This document shows positions 24,170 to 37,467 of a stretch of 64,000 nucleotides of DNA, in pieces. This DNA comes from Phocoena phocoena. Lineage: Eukaryota > Chordata > Mammalia > Artiodactyla > Phocoenidae. Numbering within the stretch: position 1 is the first letter of the stretch; every line of letters begins with the position of its first letter. Under the pieces are notes generated by a model. That model searched no databases. It saw nothing but the letters and a program-made list of their open reading frames with translations, and had not been told where the DNA came from. The stretch lies in assembly GCF_963924675.1 (NCBI RefSeq), contig NC_089220.1, positions 161,919,270-161,983,269 on the forward strand. Direction: 5' to 3'. The translations under genes were made by a program, and so were the position numbers.

Positions 24170-27100
24170 GGCTATACAATAATTTAAAATTAATATCGTA
24201 GTAAATATCAAACATATACAAAGTAAAGACTAGTATAATGAACCCCTTGTACCAATCATCCAACTTCAACAGTTACTATCATTCTACCATTCTTATATCA
24301 TTTAGCCTATTTATCCCATGCTTGATAATTCAGTGGGGACACAATTCTTTTTTGGGGGGAGAGGGTAAAATTATATATATTGAAATGCATAAATCTTATC
24401 TGTATGATTTTTGACAAATATATATACCTTAGTATACCATGTCTTTATCGTGATATGAAACATTTCATCTGCCCAGAAAGTTCACTCGTGTGCCTTCCAA
24501 GGCAATCTACTTTTGCCACCATCCTCCTTCCTCCTAACCCAGGCAATGATTGTTCTCATTTTTTTTTTCACCTTATCTTGGTTTCGTCTGTTCTAGAACT
24601 TCATCTCTAAGTTGAACCGTACGTTAGGGATTCTTCATTTTTTCCTGCTTTCACTCAGAACAATGTAAGATTCATTCGTGTTTTTACATGGGTTAATGCT
24701 AATTAGTTCCTCATCATGTTGTGGTGTTGCATTGTATGAACACATGGCAATTTGTCATTTCATTCTCCCAGTAACGGATATTTGCCATTGTTTTATGTGG
24801 TCTATCTAGCTGAATGTTTCATGTGCAATTGAAATGAGTTTGGTTTTGGCTATGGTTCTAAAGCTGCTATATACATTCTTTAAGTCTTTTTCGTTTTTTT
24901 TTTCCTGGACATATGTTTTCACTTCTCTTGGATAAATGCTTAAGAATGGAGCTTTTAGGTTAAAGTGTTGGTGTATTTTTTTTGTATAACAAATGCTAAA
25001 CATATCTACAAAGTAGTTGTACCACTTTATGTTTCTATTAGTGATGCTTTATGGGTTTAATTTGCATTTCCCTGATGGTAAATGATATTGAGCATTTTTT
25101 GATGTGCTTACTGTTGATTTGTCAAAAAGAATTTCTTACATATTCTGAATACAAGACTGTGGTCAGCTACATGTTTTGTGAATTTTTTCTCCCAGTCTGT
25201 GATTTGCTGTCAGTTTTCTCAATGATGTCTCTTGAGCAATTTTTAATTTTGAGAAAGCCTAATTTTTCTTTTTTTTTCTCTTGTGATTCTTTCTTTCTGC
25301 TTTCCGAGAAATCTTTGCTTAAATCTACAAAGATTTTTTTCTATGTTTTCTTTTAAAAGTGTTATAGTTTTATCTTTTACATTTAGGACTCTGCTACATT
25401 TCAGAATAATTTTTGTATATGGTGTGAAATAGGAGTGGAGGTTATTTACCCATTTTTCCATTTGGGCGTCCAGTTGTCTCAGTACTGTTGGTTGAAAAGA
25501 TTTTTCTTTCCCACTGAATTGCTTTGACACCTTTGTCAAATATCGATTAACATGTAACTGTGCGTCTATTTCTGGACTCTATCTTCTACCTGTATTCCAA
25601 GCTCAAACTGATTACGGTTGCTTTATGGTAAATCTTTTAGTCAGACAACATACGTTTTACAACTTTGTTTTTTCTTTTGCAGGACTGTTTTGTATATTCT
25701 AGGTCCTTTGTATTTCCATATGAATTTTAGAAATACATGATCAATTCCTGTAAAAATACCTTGCTGGGATTGTGACTGGAGTTTTATGGCTCAGCATGTG
25801 GTCTCTTTAGCTGAAGGTTCACGTGCTTTTGAAAAGAAATAGATCCTACAGTTTTCGGGTATAGTGTCTATGAATGTCAATAAGATCAAGCTGGTTGATA
25901 GCCTAGTAATTCTATCAGTTGCTGAGAAGGGATACAAGACTATCCAACTCTGATAGTGTTAGATTAATCGTTTGCCTTTTAATTTTGTTAGTTTTTGCTT
26001 CTTGTAGTTTGAAGCTTTGTAGTTAGGTGCACACACATTACAAGTGTTATATCTTCGTGATGTATTAACTAACTCTTTTTCATGATAAAAAGTCTTTTAT
26101 TTTTGATACTGCTTGTCTTGATGTCTGTTTCCTCCAGTGTTAATATAACCCATGATAAATCTTTTATTCTTCCCTTTCATTTCTATTAAAGTGCATCTTT
26201 TAAAGACATATAGGGCCCTGATTTTTTTATCTAGCCTGACAATCTTTGCGTTTTTGGTGAAAAGTTCAGCTCATTTAAAATGAACATAATTGTTATGGTT
26301 GGATTTGAATCTACCACTTTATTAACTCTTTCTTTTTGCTTCCTTTGTCCTACTTTCTTTAGGGCAAATCAAATATTTGAAAAATATTCTATCTTGATAA
26401 TTACGTTGACATTTTAGGTCTTCCCCTTTGAAAACATTTTAGCGGTACTCTAGAATTTGCAATTTGCATCTTTAATAAAAATCTACTTAGAGTTAATATT
26501 GTATTAGTCCATGCAAAGTATAGGAATCTTCCATCAGTGTAATACTACTTGCCTCTCTGTCCCTTGTGCCATTGCACCATATACTTACAATTACATACAT
26601 TTTAAACTTCATAATACAGTGTTATAATTTTTGTTTTAAACTATTATATAACACAAAGAAATGAGCATTTTGTGATTGATTATATTTTATATTTTGTGGT
26701 GGATTAAACATGGCCACAAATATTTACTTTTGCTACTGCTTCTGTTGAAGTGTGGAGTCTAATTTCCAATCCTCTTGACTTGGGGCTGACTTTAATGCTA
26801 CATCAGTAAAATACAGTGGAAGTTATGTTATTCTCTCAACGATAGCTCATAAAAAGCCTTGCAGCTTCAGTTTGTGTTTCTTAGAACATTTCCCCTTATA
26901 ACTCAGCCACCATGCTGTGACTAGCTCAAGCTATATGGAGAAGTCTCAGGTAAGCTTCTAGCCAGCAGCCATGGTGTGAGTCATCTAAAGTTGTGTCTTT
27001 AGATGACTCTAGCCTCAGCCATCATCTGGCTGAAACCACATGAGAGATCACAAGTAAGTATTGCCCAACTGATCTCAATTAATATACAGGACCATGGTAG

Positions 27101-27900
27101 AGAATAATACATTTTTATATTAAGCTACTAACGTCTGGGATGGTTTGTTAGGCTGTTATAGAAAATGTAGTCATATTCTTATCATTTCTTCCACCAATTA
27201 TCACCTGGTGTCATTTGCTTTCAGCCTGAGGAATTTCTGTTAGTATTTCTTGGGAAGCCTATCTGTTAGTGCTGAATTTTTACATTTTATTAATAATCTG
27301 AAATGTCTGTGTTTCACCCTAATTTTTGAATAGTCTTACTGGAGGTAGAATTCTGGGTTGACTGTTTTCTTTTTCCCTCGGTGCTTAAACATTGTTGTTC
27401 CATTGTCGTTTAGCCTCTTCTGTTGTTAATGAGAAGTTAGCAGTAATTTTAAAAGTGATTTTTCTCATGCTACTTCAGGAATATTTCTTTTGATTTTAGC
27501 ATTTGATTATGATGTGTCTAATTGTGCTTTCTATGTATTTATCCTGCTTGGGACTTGGTGAGTTTCTTGGTTTTAGAAGTTGACATTTTTAATCAAATTT
27601 ATGGAATCGTTAGCCATTATTTTTTGTTTTGGAAGTTTCTATTCACATATCCTCAAGCTCAGAGATTCTTTCCTCAGTCATGTCCTGTTTACTAATGAGC
27701 CTATTAAAGGCATTTACAAAGTTTTATTACGGTGTTTTTGATTTCTACCCGTTCATTGTGATTCTTTCTTAGAATCTCTATCACTTTGCTTACATTTTCC
27801 ATCTTCTCTTGCAGTTTGTTTACTTTTTCCATTAGAGCTCTTAGCATATTAATCATAGTTGTCCTAAATGTATAATCTGATTATTCTAACATTCATGCTG
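24170..27900 (-). mobile_element. Old L1 (L1ME/L1MC-like), minus strand, internally deleted
   Basis: The 3'UTR and ORF2 tail are seen at 24170-25790 ('ccatttttccatttgggcgtccag' is a well-known antisense ORF2 phrase). An abrupt change near 25790 jumps to the endonuclease region ('gtctatgaatgtcaataagatcaagctgg' at 25867). Antisense ORF1-like text runs from about 27200 to 27900. The reverse-transcriptase core appears missing. An unrelated old repeat lies inside (26690-27165). Open frames at 24806-25003 and 25243-25539 are ORF2 pieces. Confidence 0.75.
26690..27165. repeat. Old repeat inserted in the L1 (LTR-like, family uncertain)
   Basis: The text 'ggagtctaatttccaatcctcttgacttggggctgac', 'gccaccatgctgtgac' and 'ggatggtttgttaggctgttatag' matches a dispersed mammalian repeat that I recall but do not name. 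It separates ORF2-like from ORF1-like L1 sequence. Confidence 0.4.
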
Positions 27901-29713
27901 TATCTGACTCTGGTTTTGATACTTGCTCAGTCTCTTCAAACTGTGTTTTCTGCCTTGCAGTATGCCTTGTAATTATTTCCTGATAGCCAGATGTGATGTA
28001 TTGGATAAGATGGACTGCAGTAAATAAGCTGTTAGTAATGTGGTGGTAAGGTATGGGAGCAGGGGAAGTGTCATAGAGTCCTATGATTAGGGCTTGGTCT
28101 TTTAGTGACCCTGTGCCTCTGGAATGAACTTTACAGGTGCTTCTTAGCTTTTTTTCCCCCCCTATTAAGTGGTAGAGGATGGCTAAAGGGGACTGGAGTT
28201 GGGTATTTTCCCTTCCCCTCAGGTTGGTTTGGCTCTGATAAAAGCCCAATACATTAAAATAGTTTCTAATAAAATAGTTTCTCTTGAGGTCCGACCTTGT
28301 TAAGTTCGGAATGCTCTGACATATTTCAAAATTGTCACTTTTTCCTTCCCACTACCTGAGGCCCAAGGGGATTTTTCTCTCATCTTCACTGTGAGAACTT
28401 AGTAGAGCTCCAGGAGGTAAAACTCAAAATAGTGTGAGCCCCTGGCTCCCCTTAACTGTCTCCCCTTGGATTTTTTAAATAACTCTTAGACTTGTCCATA
28501 CTGAGCCTTTAGAAATTTCAGAATGAGGAAGGGAGTGGGGGGGTAGGCCAGGACTAGATTGATAAGAATTTAGAGTTTATTCCAAGTATGGTTGGACACC
28601 CTTGGAAGGTTTAAATCAAGGGTGATTGGATCTGATTTACTATTTTAAAAGGTTTTTCTGACCAACTTATGGAGACAGGAAAGTAGTGTGGTAGGTAGGC
28701 CAAATGTAGAAGTTGGGGGACCAGCTAGGGGGCTGTTACAGTCATTCAAGTGAGGGCTGATGTGGTCTGAGAGTAAGTTATGCAGCTAGTTTCTAATCTT
28801 GAAAACAGCCTAGATGTTCCCCGAAGCAGAAGGGACAAGATTTAGACTGTTCAGTCTAGGCTATTGTCCTGTGAGGGCAATAGATCATTGATTCTCCAAT
28901 CTAAGCCCCCGAATAAATACTGCATGCCAGAAAGCAATGCCTTTATATTTAGCTTCGTTTTCATCACTTCTCTCGTCCAGCCAGAAGAATTGTCACTTCC
29001 TAAACTTGTATCCTATTTCTCAGTTCTGTACTTTTACACATGACGTTCCTTCCTGTTTAAAATTTATTTTCTTTATTCATTTAAACGTTTGTTCATGAGA
29101 TCTCATACAAATGCTACTGAGGACACTTTTTTCTTCCTCTCACTTCTAATGCAATTTTATTATATTTTTTCAAGGTGTATGCTATATGGTTGTTTATACC
29201 ATGATTGCTATTTCCTATTGTCAAGTATTATGAATAATCTGAGAATTTATCCTAATTGCTTGCTAAAAAGTTAGCAGTTCACAATCTCATGGGTTCTGCG
29301 TCAAAGGACTTTGGTATTTATGGCATAGCAGGCAGCATGAGCTTTGTTCAGTTGGTTCTTCTTGCTCCCTGAGTCCCATGGGAGTAACACAGAGAAGCCC
29401 AGGTGGATGCTTTGTACTCAGGGGCTCTGTACCACAGTAGAGGAACCCCATACTGAGGGAGCGTTTTACAGTGGGCTCCCAATAAGTCTTGTAGACTCTC
29501 TCTGAAAGGAGACATATTTTTATACTGGACAGTCAACAGACTTGCCCTCTGTTCTTTCTGTCTTCCAAGCCTGTTCACTCTACAAACATCTTTGAAAAGA
29601 TAGTCTGAAACAAAAAGCAGTTGGTGCCCCTGCTCAGAAGATGTGCAGAATCATGAGAGACCAGTAGGGAATTTTCTTTCAATGTCATCAGTGTAAGGAC
29701 CAAACTCCGTATA
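27901..29713. other. No gene recognised; old repeat-like patch
   Basis: About 28490-28800 ('gatctgatttactattttaaaagg', then 'ccagctagggggctgttacagtcattc') resembles a common old repeat. The rest is unassigned. Confidence 0.35.
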
Positions 29714-30098
29714 TGCTATTATGGACTGAATGTTTGTGTCTCCCCTAAAATAGATAGGCTGGAATTCTAACCCTCAATGTGATACTACCAGGAGGTGGGG
29801 TGTTGAGAGGTAACTAGGACGTGAGGGCAGAGAGCTTATGCATGGGGTTTGTGCCTTCTGAAGAGAGACACGATAGAATTTAGAGCTTGCTGCTTCTTCT
29901 CTCTGTTCTCTGCCGTGTGAGGACCCAGCAAGCAGACATCCATCTGCAAACCAAGGAGAGGGCCTTTGCCAAGAATGTGAGCATGCTGGCACCCTGATCT
30001 CTGACTTCCAGCCTCCCAGACTGTGAAAAGTAAACGTCTGTTGTTTAAGCCACCCAGTCTATGGTATTTCGGTATAGCATCCCAAACTGACTTAGACA
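29714..30098 (+). repeat. MLT1-like (ERVL-MaLR) solo LTR
   Basis: 385 bp starting TG and ending CA. Recognisable blocks are 'ggactgaatgtttgtgtctcccc', 'caatgtgatactaccaggaggtgggg', 'gccgtgtgaggacccagcaagcagac' and the end 'taagccacccagtctatggtattt...cttagaca'. MaLR LTRs are remnants of old non-autonomous retrovirus-like elements and carry no genes. Confidence 0.8.
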
Positions 30099-32009
30099 TG
30101 TGGTGATGTCACCTATATCCCTAGCCCAGTGCCTATACACGTAGTGGCTCAAGAAATAAAAAACCCGATTATACGGCCTCTTGCAGCTCTCTACATCTAC
30201 CTAAATCCTAGCATTATGGATTCATACCAACTTAGTATATTTTTTTAAAAAAAACATTGTCTTTTAAATTTTGTTTAAGAGCTATAATGCTGTCAGTTCA
30301 ACTCATTTTGAGACCATAGATCGTGGGGGAAAAAAATCAACTCTTCAGGTATTTGCTAAAATGTTACAGATTTAAAGTTGTGTGATACACAACTGAGAGT
30401 TTCACCTTAATCAGAATTGAAGAATTCTTGGAAGAGGCAGCTCAGGAAAAGTTTCTTGGCTAAGGGTAAACATGTCAGCGGAGGGAGAGAATTCTTAAAC
30501 TAGACAGCAAGCGGGTTCAGTTGTTCAAAAAGAGAAACACCAAATTCTCAGTTGCCTAGCCTCAGCAGCGGGGGAAGCTATGAAGCCTTGCCCTGCATTG
30601 TCTTTGAGGGGAGCCGTACTAGTGCTTTTTGTTTTTATTTTTTTCCCCTCAGGGTAATTCTTTGTGGTGAGGCATTGCTCATGGCATTTCAGGACATCTA
30701 GCATCCCTCACTCTCAGGCCTTAGGTGCCAGTAAAACTCTCCAGGTACTGCTCATTGTGTACATTCGTCAAAAAATACCCCATAGCCAAGAGAAAATAAA
30801 ACAAAAAGATATGCCCCAAGGGGGTTGGTTTTCAAGAGCTACTGGGTGAGATGTAAAGATCTCACACTAACATACTGTGTAGCAAGATCAAGATAAATTC
30901 TAATGCTCTATGGGGACAGCTACCCAAATTGTGGACAATTGGATAGAATTGTCCTGGATAGAATATTCCTGGATAGAATATTATTTCCCTTGTGGTGACC
31001 CCTACAGATACTATTAAGATTCTACATAGATGCCAACTTCCCAAGAAACTGTTGAATTCTCTTTATCTGATATACACATTCTTAATCCAACAGAGGTCAG
31101 TCATTTGTTCAAAAAGTTCATTGAGCCACTACTACGTGCCAGATACTGTTTCTGCGTAAGGACATTGGCTAAGAAAATGCCTTTGGTTTTATAAAGTTTA
31201 CATTATCATAAGAGGAGAGAGATAAGAAAAGTATGCAATTAAAGTGGGTGATTTCATGTGGTAACAAGTCCTTGAAGAATCCTGGGCTGAGATAGAGCCA
31301 TAGGAGGGAGGAAGGAAGGGGAGAGGCTTTCTTAGGCTCAGGGAAGTTGAGGCAAGTCCTGGGGGTGGGTAATTAAATGGAGATCTGAAAGATGATAAGA
31401 GGTGGGGTGAGATGATAAGAGCTGGTGAGAGTGTTCCAAAGGGAGGGAGGAGCAAAAATGCTGAAGAGAGAAATGAGTATGTGTTTTATACTAATTAATC
31501 ATTTGGCATGTAATTAGGTATTGTCTTGTGAAATAAAATTCATATTTTATGGCAAGACAAGAAAAATTTAAACATAAAATATTGTCTCTGCCCTTTGGCC
31601 TCCTCCTCTCTCCCCTCTACTGTGCATTGTGTATCTGCTTTATGCATCAACCAAACCTTCCCCAGTCGGCAGAAATACCTGCTTAACCAGAAAGAGCAAC
31701 CTTCTCCTAGCAGCAACGAGGCAACTCCTTAAAAGATAACATTCCTTCCTGATCTTCTAGGCTGAAGACAGTTAGATCTGGATTGTGTGAACTGTCAATA
31801 ACACATCATTTAATACACAGCCCTCTACTTCAAAAAGCTTATATAACTATGTCTTGACTTCTAATGAATGGAACAGGTCTTGGAGCTTTCTGAGATGCTC
31901 TTCCCAGGTTATAATCCTCAAATTTTTCTTGAATAGAATTTCCTATTTCTTTTCTAGACCAACTGATTAATTTTTCTTTGACAGTCTCATGACATCTTTT
32001 GTTATCATA
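30099..32009. other. Unassigned sequence with an L2/MIR-like patch
   Basis: About 31110-31450 begins 'cattgagccactactacgtgccagatactg', an old L2/MIR-type antisense start. The rest, including the G-rich 31290-31450 stretch, holds no gene. Confidence 0.35.
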
Positions 32010-32210
32010 ATGGTGATGGTTATCACTTTTTGAACTTTTTACAGGGACTTCACGTTTATTAACTCACTTAATCCTTACAACAATTCTATTAGGTCAATAT
32101 GATTATTAATTTAGAGAGGTGACAACTCTGTCTTGGAGAGGTTTAGCCACTTGAAGAATTTAGATTCAAATTTAGATTCAAAACCAGGTCGCTTTATTCA
32201 GTTCTGCCTG
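32010..32210 (-). mobile_element. MIR SINE remnant
   Basis: 'gtttattaactcacttaatccttacaacaattctattagg' and 'cttggagaggtttagccac' follow the antisense MIR consensus. Confidence 0.7.
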
Positions 32211-32276
32211 TTTCTGATACTGTTTTGTGGTTTTATTCTGCCTTCCTAGGTAGATTTTGAATTTTATAAAAAATGA

Positions 32277-32627
32277 TGTTTTAGTTGGCTTGGGCTTAAC
32301 CCAGGTATTTTGGGTAGCTTAACCAACAGAAATGAATTTTCTCACAGTTCTGGAGGCTGGAAGTCCAAGAACAAGATGATGGCTGATTTGATTCCTGGTG
32401 AGAACCCTCTTTCTGGCTGGCAGCCTTCTCAGTGTTCTCCCGTGGTGGGAGAGACCTCTTGTCTCTATTCCTTTTCTTTTCAGGACATTAATCTCATCAT
32501 GTGGGCTCTACCTTCATGATCTCATTTAAACCTAATGAACCCCCAAAGGCCCCACCTCCACATACCATCGCATTGAGATTAGGGCTTCAAAACACAAATT
32601 TTGGGGGGACACATTTTATCCATAGCA
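32277..32627 (-). repeat. MLT1-like LTR, minus strand
   Basis: Reads as the reverse complement of the 29.7-kb element: 'ccaacagaaatgaattttctcacagttctggaggctggaagtcc', then 'ccccaaaggccccacctcc' and 'tttggggggacacattttatccatagca'. TG and CA termini are present. Confidence 0.8.
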
Positions 32628-32944
32628 GATGGGAAGAATGTGTTGTATATATTGGATATGCTCTAAAATTCTCATCAACAAATACTAAGTTAATATTATT
32701 TAGAATGAAAATTAATACATTTTGCCCAGATAATTCCTACCTATTTTCCAGGTTTCAGTTTAGCTGCTAGTTTTCGAGGAAGCCTGGGTTAGCTGCCATA
32801 GTACCTTACTTATCCATTAGTGTTTTGTCATCTGTCCCCTTTGACTTTGTAAGGTCCCTGGAAACCATCACCATAACATTCCTAGTGTGTGGTGGTGCAG
32901 TATCTGGTATACAGTAGCTGTTCAATAATTGTTCAGTTAAATTG

Positions 32945-33060
32945 ATCTGTCCTCTGTGATCCTTGGCAAATTGAAAGCTCTCTGAACCTTAGTTTCCTCA
33001 TCTGTAAGGTGTAATCTACTTCATTCAGTTAAGAGAGTTCGATGAACCGATGGATATGAA
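32945..33060 (+). mobile_element. MIR remnant
   Basis: 'gtgatccttggcaaat...ctctgaaccttagtttcctcatctgtaaggtgtaa' matches the central and 3' MIR consensus. Confidence 0.65.
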
Positions 33061-33735
33061 AACATTGTCTCTTTTTTTCCCCCTTTGCCTCCTTGTCTAC
33101 TATTTATTTATTCTCTTTTAAAGCTCTTCACTTTACTTGCAACATACCTTCTGATTTAGCTATCTGAAAAGGTTAAGCAAACAGTGACAGGTGATTTCAG
33201 AATGGATCTATATTTCTAGACTAGTAGCTGTAATTCTTTAAATGCCAAGGCTAAAACAGCACAATGATTGTTTCATCTGAAGGTGATATTTATCACACTG
33301 AAGATATAGGCAATAGATTTTTCTGTATCTGGTGTAAAATGTGACGATAGCACAGCATTAAGTTCTCTGATGTGTCTAAGTTCGATTAGTGATAGGTTAA
33401 ATGTATAGTTAGGGTAACAATAACTTTCAAGCAGAAAATTGGGTCACACTATCTGAAAAGCATAAGCATATTTATCAAAATAGTGGGATTAAATAGTTGA
33501 AATTGTAACTATTCCGGAAAATCTAACGAGGTATGAACAGACGAGCATGCGTCTCGCTGATTTTAAGGTACATCATTACTTCCATTCCATGGGTTATTTA
33601 TTTCCCAAAAGCTCCTTGAAGTTAATGACATTTATCTATAATTATAGATATAAGTAATATAGATATAAATATATTTTACATGAAAGATAGGACATATAAG
33701 GAATACATGGTCATTGTATTTTAATTTGTTATTAA
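33061..33735. other. Unassigned AT-rich sequence
   Basis: Nothing recognised; low-complexity AT stretches near 33640-33690. Confidence 0.4.
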
Positions 33736-33916
33736 TTTTATTTTTATCAAAGTAATGTACGCGCTTAATGTTAAAACGCCAAGCTTACCCTAAATAACGG
33801 GTCTGCCTCCCTAACCCCATTCAACCCTTAGTCTCTTTCTGCAAAGGCAATAACCTTTAACTCCCTGCTGTTGCTTCTGGCATTTACACCCATGTTTTAA
33901 AACAACATGCAACTGT
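33736..33916 (-). mobile_element. Old L1-like fragment
   Basis: 'atcaaagtaatgtacgcgcttaatgttaaaacg' followed by 'gcaaaggcaataacctttaac' resembles the antisense 3' region of old L1s. Weak. Confidence 0.35.
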
Positions 33917-33927
33917 TGTGATTTCTT

Positions 33928-34117
33928 TTTTATTATTATTATTTATTTATTTAGGCTGTGGCTGGCCTTAGTTGTGACATGCAGGATCTTTAGTTGCAGC
34001 ACGTGGACTTCTTAGTTGCAAGATGCATGCAGGTTCTAGTTCCCTGAGCAGGGATCAAACCCGGGCCCCCTGCAGTGGGAGCACTGAATCTTACCCGCTA
34101 GACCACCAGGGAAGTCC
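33928..34117 (-). mobile_element. Short tRNA-type SINE (CHR-1-like)
   Basis: Minus-strand head 'aggacttccctggtggtctag' ends at 34117, with a B-box-like region in 'gatcaaacccgggcc' and the tail in the TTATTA run at 33930-33952. Flanked by tgtgatttctt at 33917-33927 and 34118-34128. Confidence 0.88.
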
Positions 34118-34128
34118 TGTGATTTCTT

Positions 34129-34411
34129 CTTTTTTTTTTTTTTAATTTTTATTTATTTATTTATTATTTTTGGCTGTGTTGGGTCTTGGTTTCTGTGCGA
34201 GGGCTTTCTCTAGTTGCGGCGAGTGGGGGCCACTCACTGTCGTGGCCTCTCTTCTTGTGGAGCACAGGCTCCAGACATGCAGGCTCAGTAGTTGTGTCTC
34301 ACAGGTCTAGTTGCTCCATGGCATGTGGGATCTTCCCACACCAGGGCTCGAACCCGTGTCCCCTGCATTGGCAGGCAGATTCTCAACCACTGTGCCACCA
34401 GGGAAGCCCCC
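34129..34411 (-). mobile_element. CHR SINE stacked at the same target
   Basis: Minus-strand CHR copy with head at about 34410 and T-rich tail at 34129-34170. Flanked by tgtgatttctt at 34118-34128 and 34412-34422, the same 11-mer that flanks the preceding SINE. Confidence 0.9.
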
Positions 34412-34422
34412 TGTGATTTCTT

Positions 34423-35050
34423 AATTATTAATGTTTAGACTTTATTTGCTTCCTGTTATGGTGATTGACAGTATGCCTCTCTTGGACCATCTTACTCATT
34501 TACCACCAACACCATCATCTTGATGAGTTGTATTATAGTTTTTATTTATGCCAATAGTCAGTGCATATTATTATTATTCACAGTGCATACCATTATTATT
34601 ATGATTTGAACACTGTTGATGGTCTTCTTTCTGGCACAGACTTTTGTCTTTTTTTCCTGGAATTAATGGCGGTCTCTGTCTCTTTGTCTCTCATCTCTCT
34701 CTTCCTTTTTCATTCATTTGCTTAGTTTTCTTTTTACATATCTTTTCCCACCAAATACTCAATAGACCAATAATTTTCAAAATATTCAAACACATCAATT
34801 AACCCACAACTTCCTTTTTGTTTCCCCTGGAAAATAAATGTCCTGCTCTAGCCGTTCACCCCTGCTCCCACCTCAACCGACGGCTCTAGGTGTGCTGCCA
34901 GCTCTCATCCTGGAGCTTTCCACTGTCTAGCCCCAGGGTTAGAAATGCTATTTCTTGAATCCAGTGTCTTCCTCTCTTGGTTTTCTACCTCGTTTTGCTA
35001 TAACACATTCTACTGTAGCTTCCTAAGGAAAAGAGCATCCATGATAAATT
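34423..35050. other. Unassigned sequence
   Basis: No gene or confidently named repeat. Confidence 0.4.
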
Positions 35051-35760
35051 TTCTTCAGTCCTTGTGATTTTTGAAATCTCTTTATTTTAAACTTATAACT
35101 TGATGGACAGTTTGACTGGGCTCAAAATTCTAGGTTGAAAGTAATTTTCCCTCAAAATTTTAACATTATAAATTAATTGCTTTCACATCCCCATTGTTGC
35201 TGTTGAGAAGTTCAGTGCCATGTTGATCCTTTGTAAGTAACATTTTTTTCTTACTTGAATATGTAGCCAAATAAAATTTTATGTATATATGTATGTACAT
35301 ATATCATAGATATAAACTTTTCATTTTGAAATAACTTTTAAATCACAGAAAAGTCACAAAAATAACACACATAGTTCTTGTATTATCGCTCACCCAGATT
35401 CCCTGATTTCTTTAATTCTTAATCATTCACTCTTTGTTTTCCCTGCTCTCTTTTTGGATTATTTATTAGTGGGATATTGGATACCCTAGGTCAATGCCCA
35501 AACCTTATTTTCTCTCCCATTTTCATGTTCTGGTGTTTATCATTTTCTTTCTGATAGATTTTCTTTTTTACTTTCTATCACCTCTATTACTTCATTTCAG
35601 TTAGTTAAATTTTTAAATTCCAAGAGTTTTTCCTTCTGATTTTTTCTATTCTCTAACATTTTGTACTTGTTACTAGGTGTACTATCTTAATATCTTATTT
35701 CTCTGATATTTTTTGTATCTTCTGTCCCTATGTTACTAGCTACTTCTAAAAAGCTAGTTT
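35051..35760 (-). mobile_element. Old L1/HAL1-like remnant
   Basis: 'actgggctcaaaattctaggttgaaagtaattttccctc' and 'cattgttgctgttgagaagttcagtgccat' match the antisense ORF1-type sequence of old L1/HAL1. An unrelated patch at 35290-35420 ('gaaataacttttaaatcacagaaaagtcac') also looks like an L1 3' fragment. Confidence 0.6.
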
Positions 35761-37217
35761 GAGTTGATCTCTCTCTTTCAAGTCAGAGACTGTATCAGTT
35801 AGGATCCTAGTAGATAATAATATTTGGAAGATATTATTATCACACTTAGGAAGATCTGTTTGCAGGGTTTAGGGTAAATAAGAGATGGTGAAAAGCAGAG
35901 GTTTACAGCAGCAAAGAGCTGTTAATGTCCCTGGACCTAAAGGGCTATGGAGGGAGAAATTGTTGGGACCTGAAGAGAGCACTAGTTATAGCTGCAGCTC
36001 GGGGAGAGGGTTGCCTGAATGAGGCTACTAAAAAAATCATTATTCTATTGCTTACTCAATAATATTATATTGTCTAATAAGGGAATATTGCTACTGATAA
36101 CCTTTAGCCCCACAGAGAGGGAGATTTGACTCTTGCCCTGCCATCTCTGGCTGGTGCCTCCCATTCACCTAATCCACATAGGAGGCAGAATTCAGGAGCC
36201 TGGGTATAGTCTCTAGGGCTTGGCCTCCTGGGTCACACTGCAGGGTAGAGATGGGAGGGGGTGGCTCTGAGAGACAAAGGGAGGATATCTAGCACTGAGC
36301 CTCCTTAAAATATTAGTGATCCTTTGCTATGCACTCATTTGTGAATGATGCTATATAATTTGAGACTCTAGGATTTCTTAGAGGCTGATCTTTGGTCTTC
36401 TCTATGATGAATGGAGGGAGAAAGGACTAGAATTGAGGACAGGACCTGAAATGCTGGGTTAGGGAGAGATCTGAGAGTCTAAGATTTGTATACCAGCTTT
36501 TAATAATGTCCTAATTTTCATTCCTGCAACTCAGCTCTGCTTTCCAAATCATCAGTGCCTCTAGTGGCTGAAATTCTCAGGATTTCTGTGAGACATACAG
36601 CTTTTTAATCCTCCTCTTCTCTGCCAACTCCTTTACAATTTCTCTGTCTACTTTCCATCTTTCAAAATTTGTTGATCTCGTTTCTGCTATCATCTCCTTT
36701 CCTAATATCTCTGTATTTATATCTTTTTGTCTTTTGTCCTTGTATCAGTTAGCTTAGGGATCAGAGAGACCATCTGCCATGTGTGATGAAAATTCTTAGA
36801 TATTTTTATAAGTTGACTCATGGAGAATATAAATTTCATAAATGGACTCAATTGAATGAACTAAGCGGTGATTAATAACAATTTCATCTACTAAATGTTT
36901 ATGTCTAGAAATTCATGAATCTGAACACTATAGTACAATGAAAAATACTGTTTCATAGTTACCATATAGGTGACTAGTGTTTTGGTCACTTTTTTGTCAT
37001 TTAAAACAAGGAATGTTATTACTGTTTTTAACGTGGACTCATATACCTGGCAGGGATATATGTATATCCATCACTTCTTGTTCTGCTCATTCTATGACAA
37101 AAGTGCTCATACACTGAAATTGCAAAGCATGAGAGGGAAAGAAGGAAAAGGGATGGACTATCCACCTTCAATGATCGAGAGTTGGCTGCACCAGATGCTG
37201 CCAAAAGAAATCTGCCC
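35761..37217. other. Unassigned; repeat-like patch at 35780-36300
   Basis: 'ctgtatcagttaggatcctagtagat' begins a stretch with the look of an old repeat. No gene. Confidence 0.3.
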
Positions 37218-37230
37218 GGTGTCTGTTTTA

Positions 37231-37454
37231 TTTATTTATTTATTTATTTAATTTATTTTTTGCGGTACGCGGGCCTCTCACTGTTGTGGCCTCTCCCGTT
37301 GCGTAGCACAGGCTCTGGACGCGCAGGCTCCGCGGCCATGGCTCACGCGCCCAGCCATTCCATGGCATGTGGGATCTCCCCGGACCAGGACACGAACCCG
37401 TGTCCCCTGCATCGGCAGGCGGACGCTCAGCCACTGCGCCACCAGGGAAGCCCC
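37231..37454 (-). mobile_element. CHR SINE (short young-type form)
   Basis: Minus-strand head at 37453, GC-rich body with CpGs ('cggtacgcgggcctctcactg' at the far end) and a TTTA-repeat tail. Flanks ggtgtctgtttta (37218-37230) and agtgtgtgtttta (37455-37467) agree at 11 of 13. Confidence 0.9.
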
Positions 37455-37467
37455 AGTGTGTGTTTTA

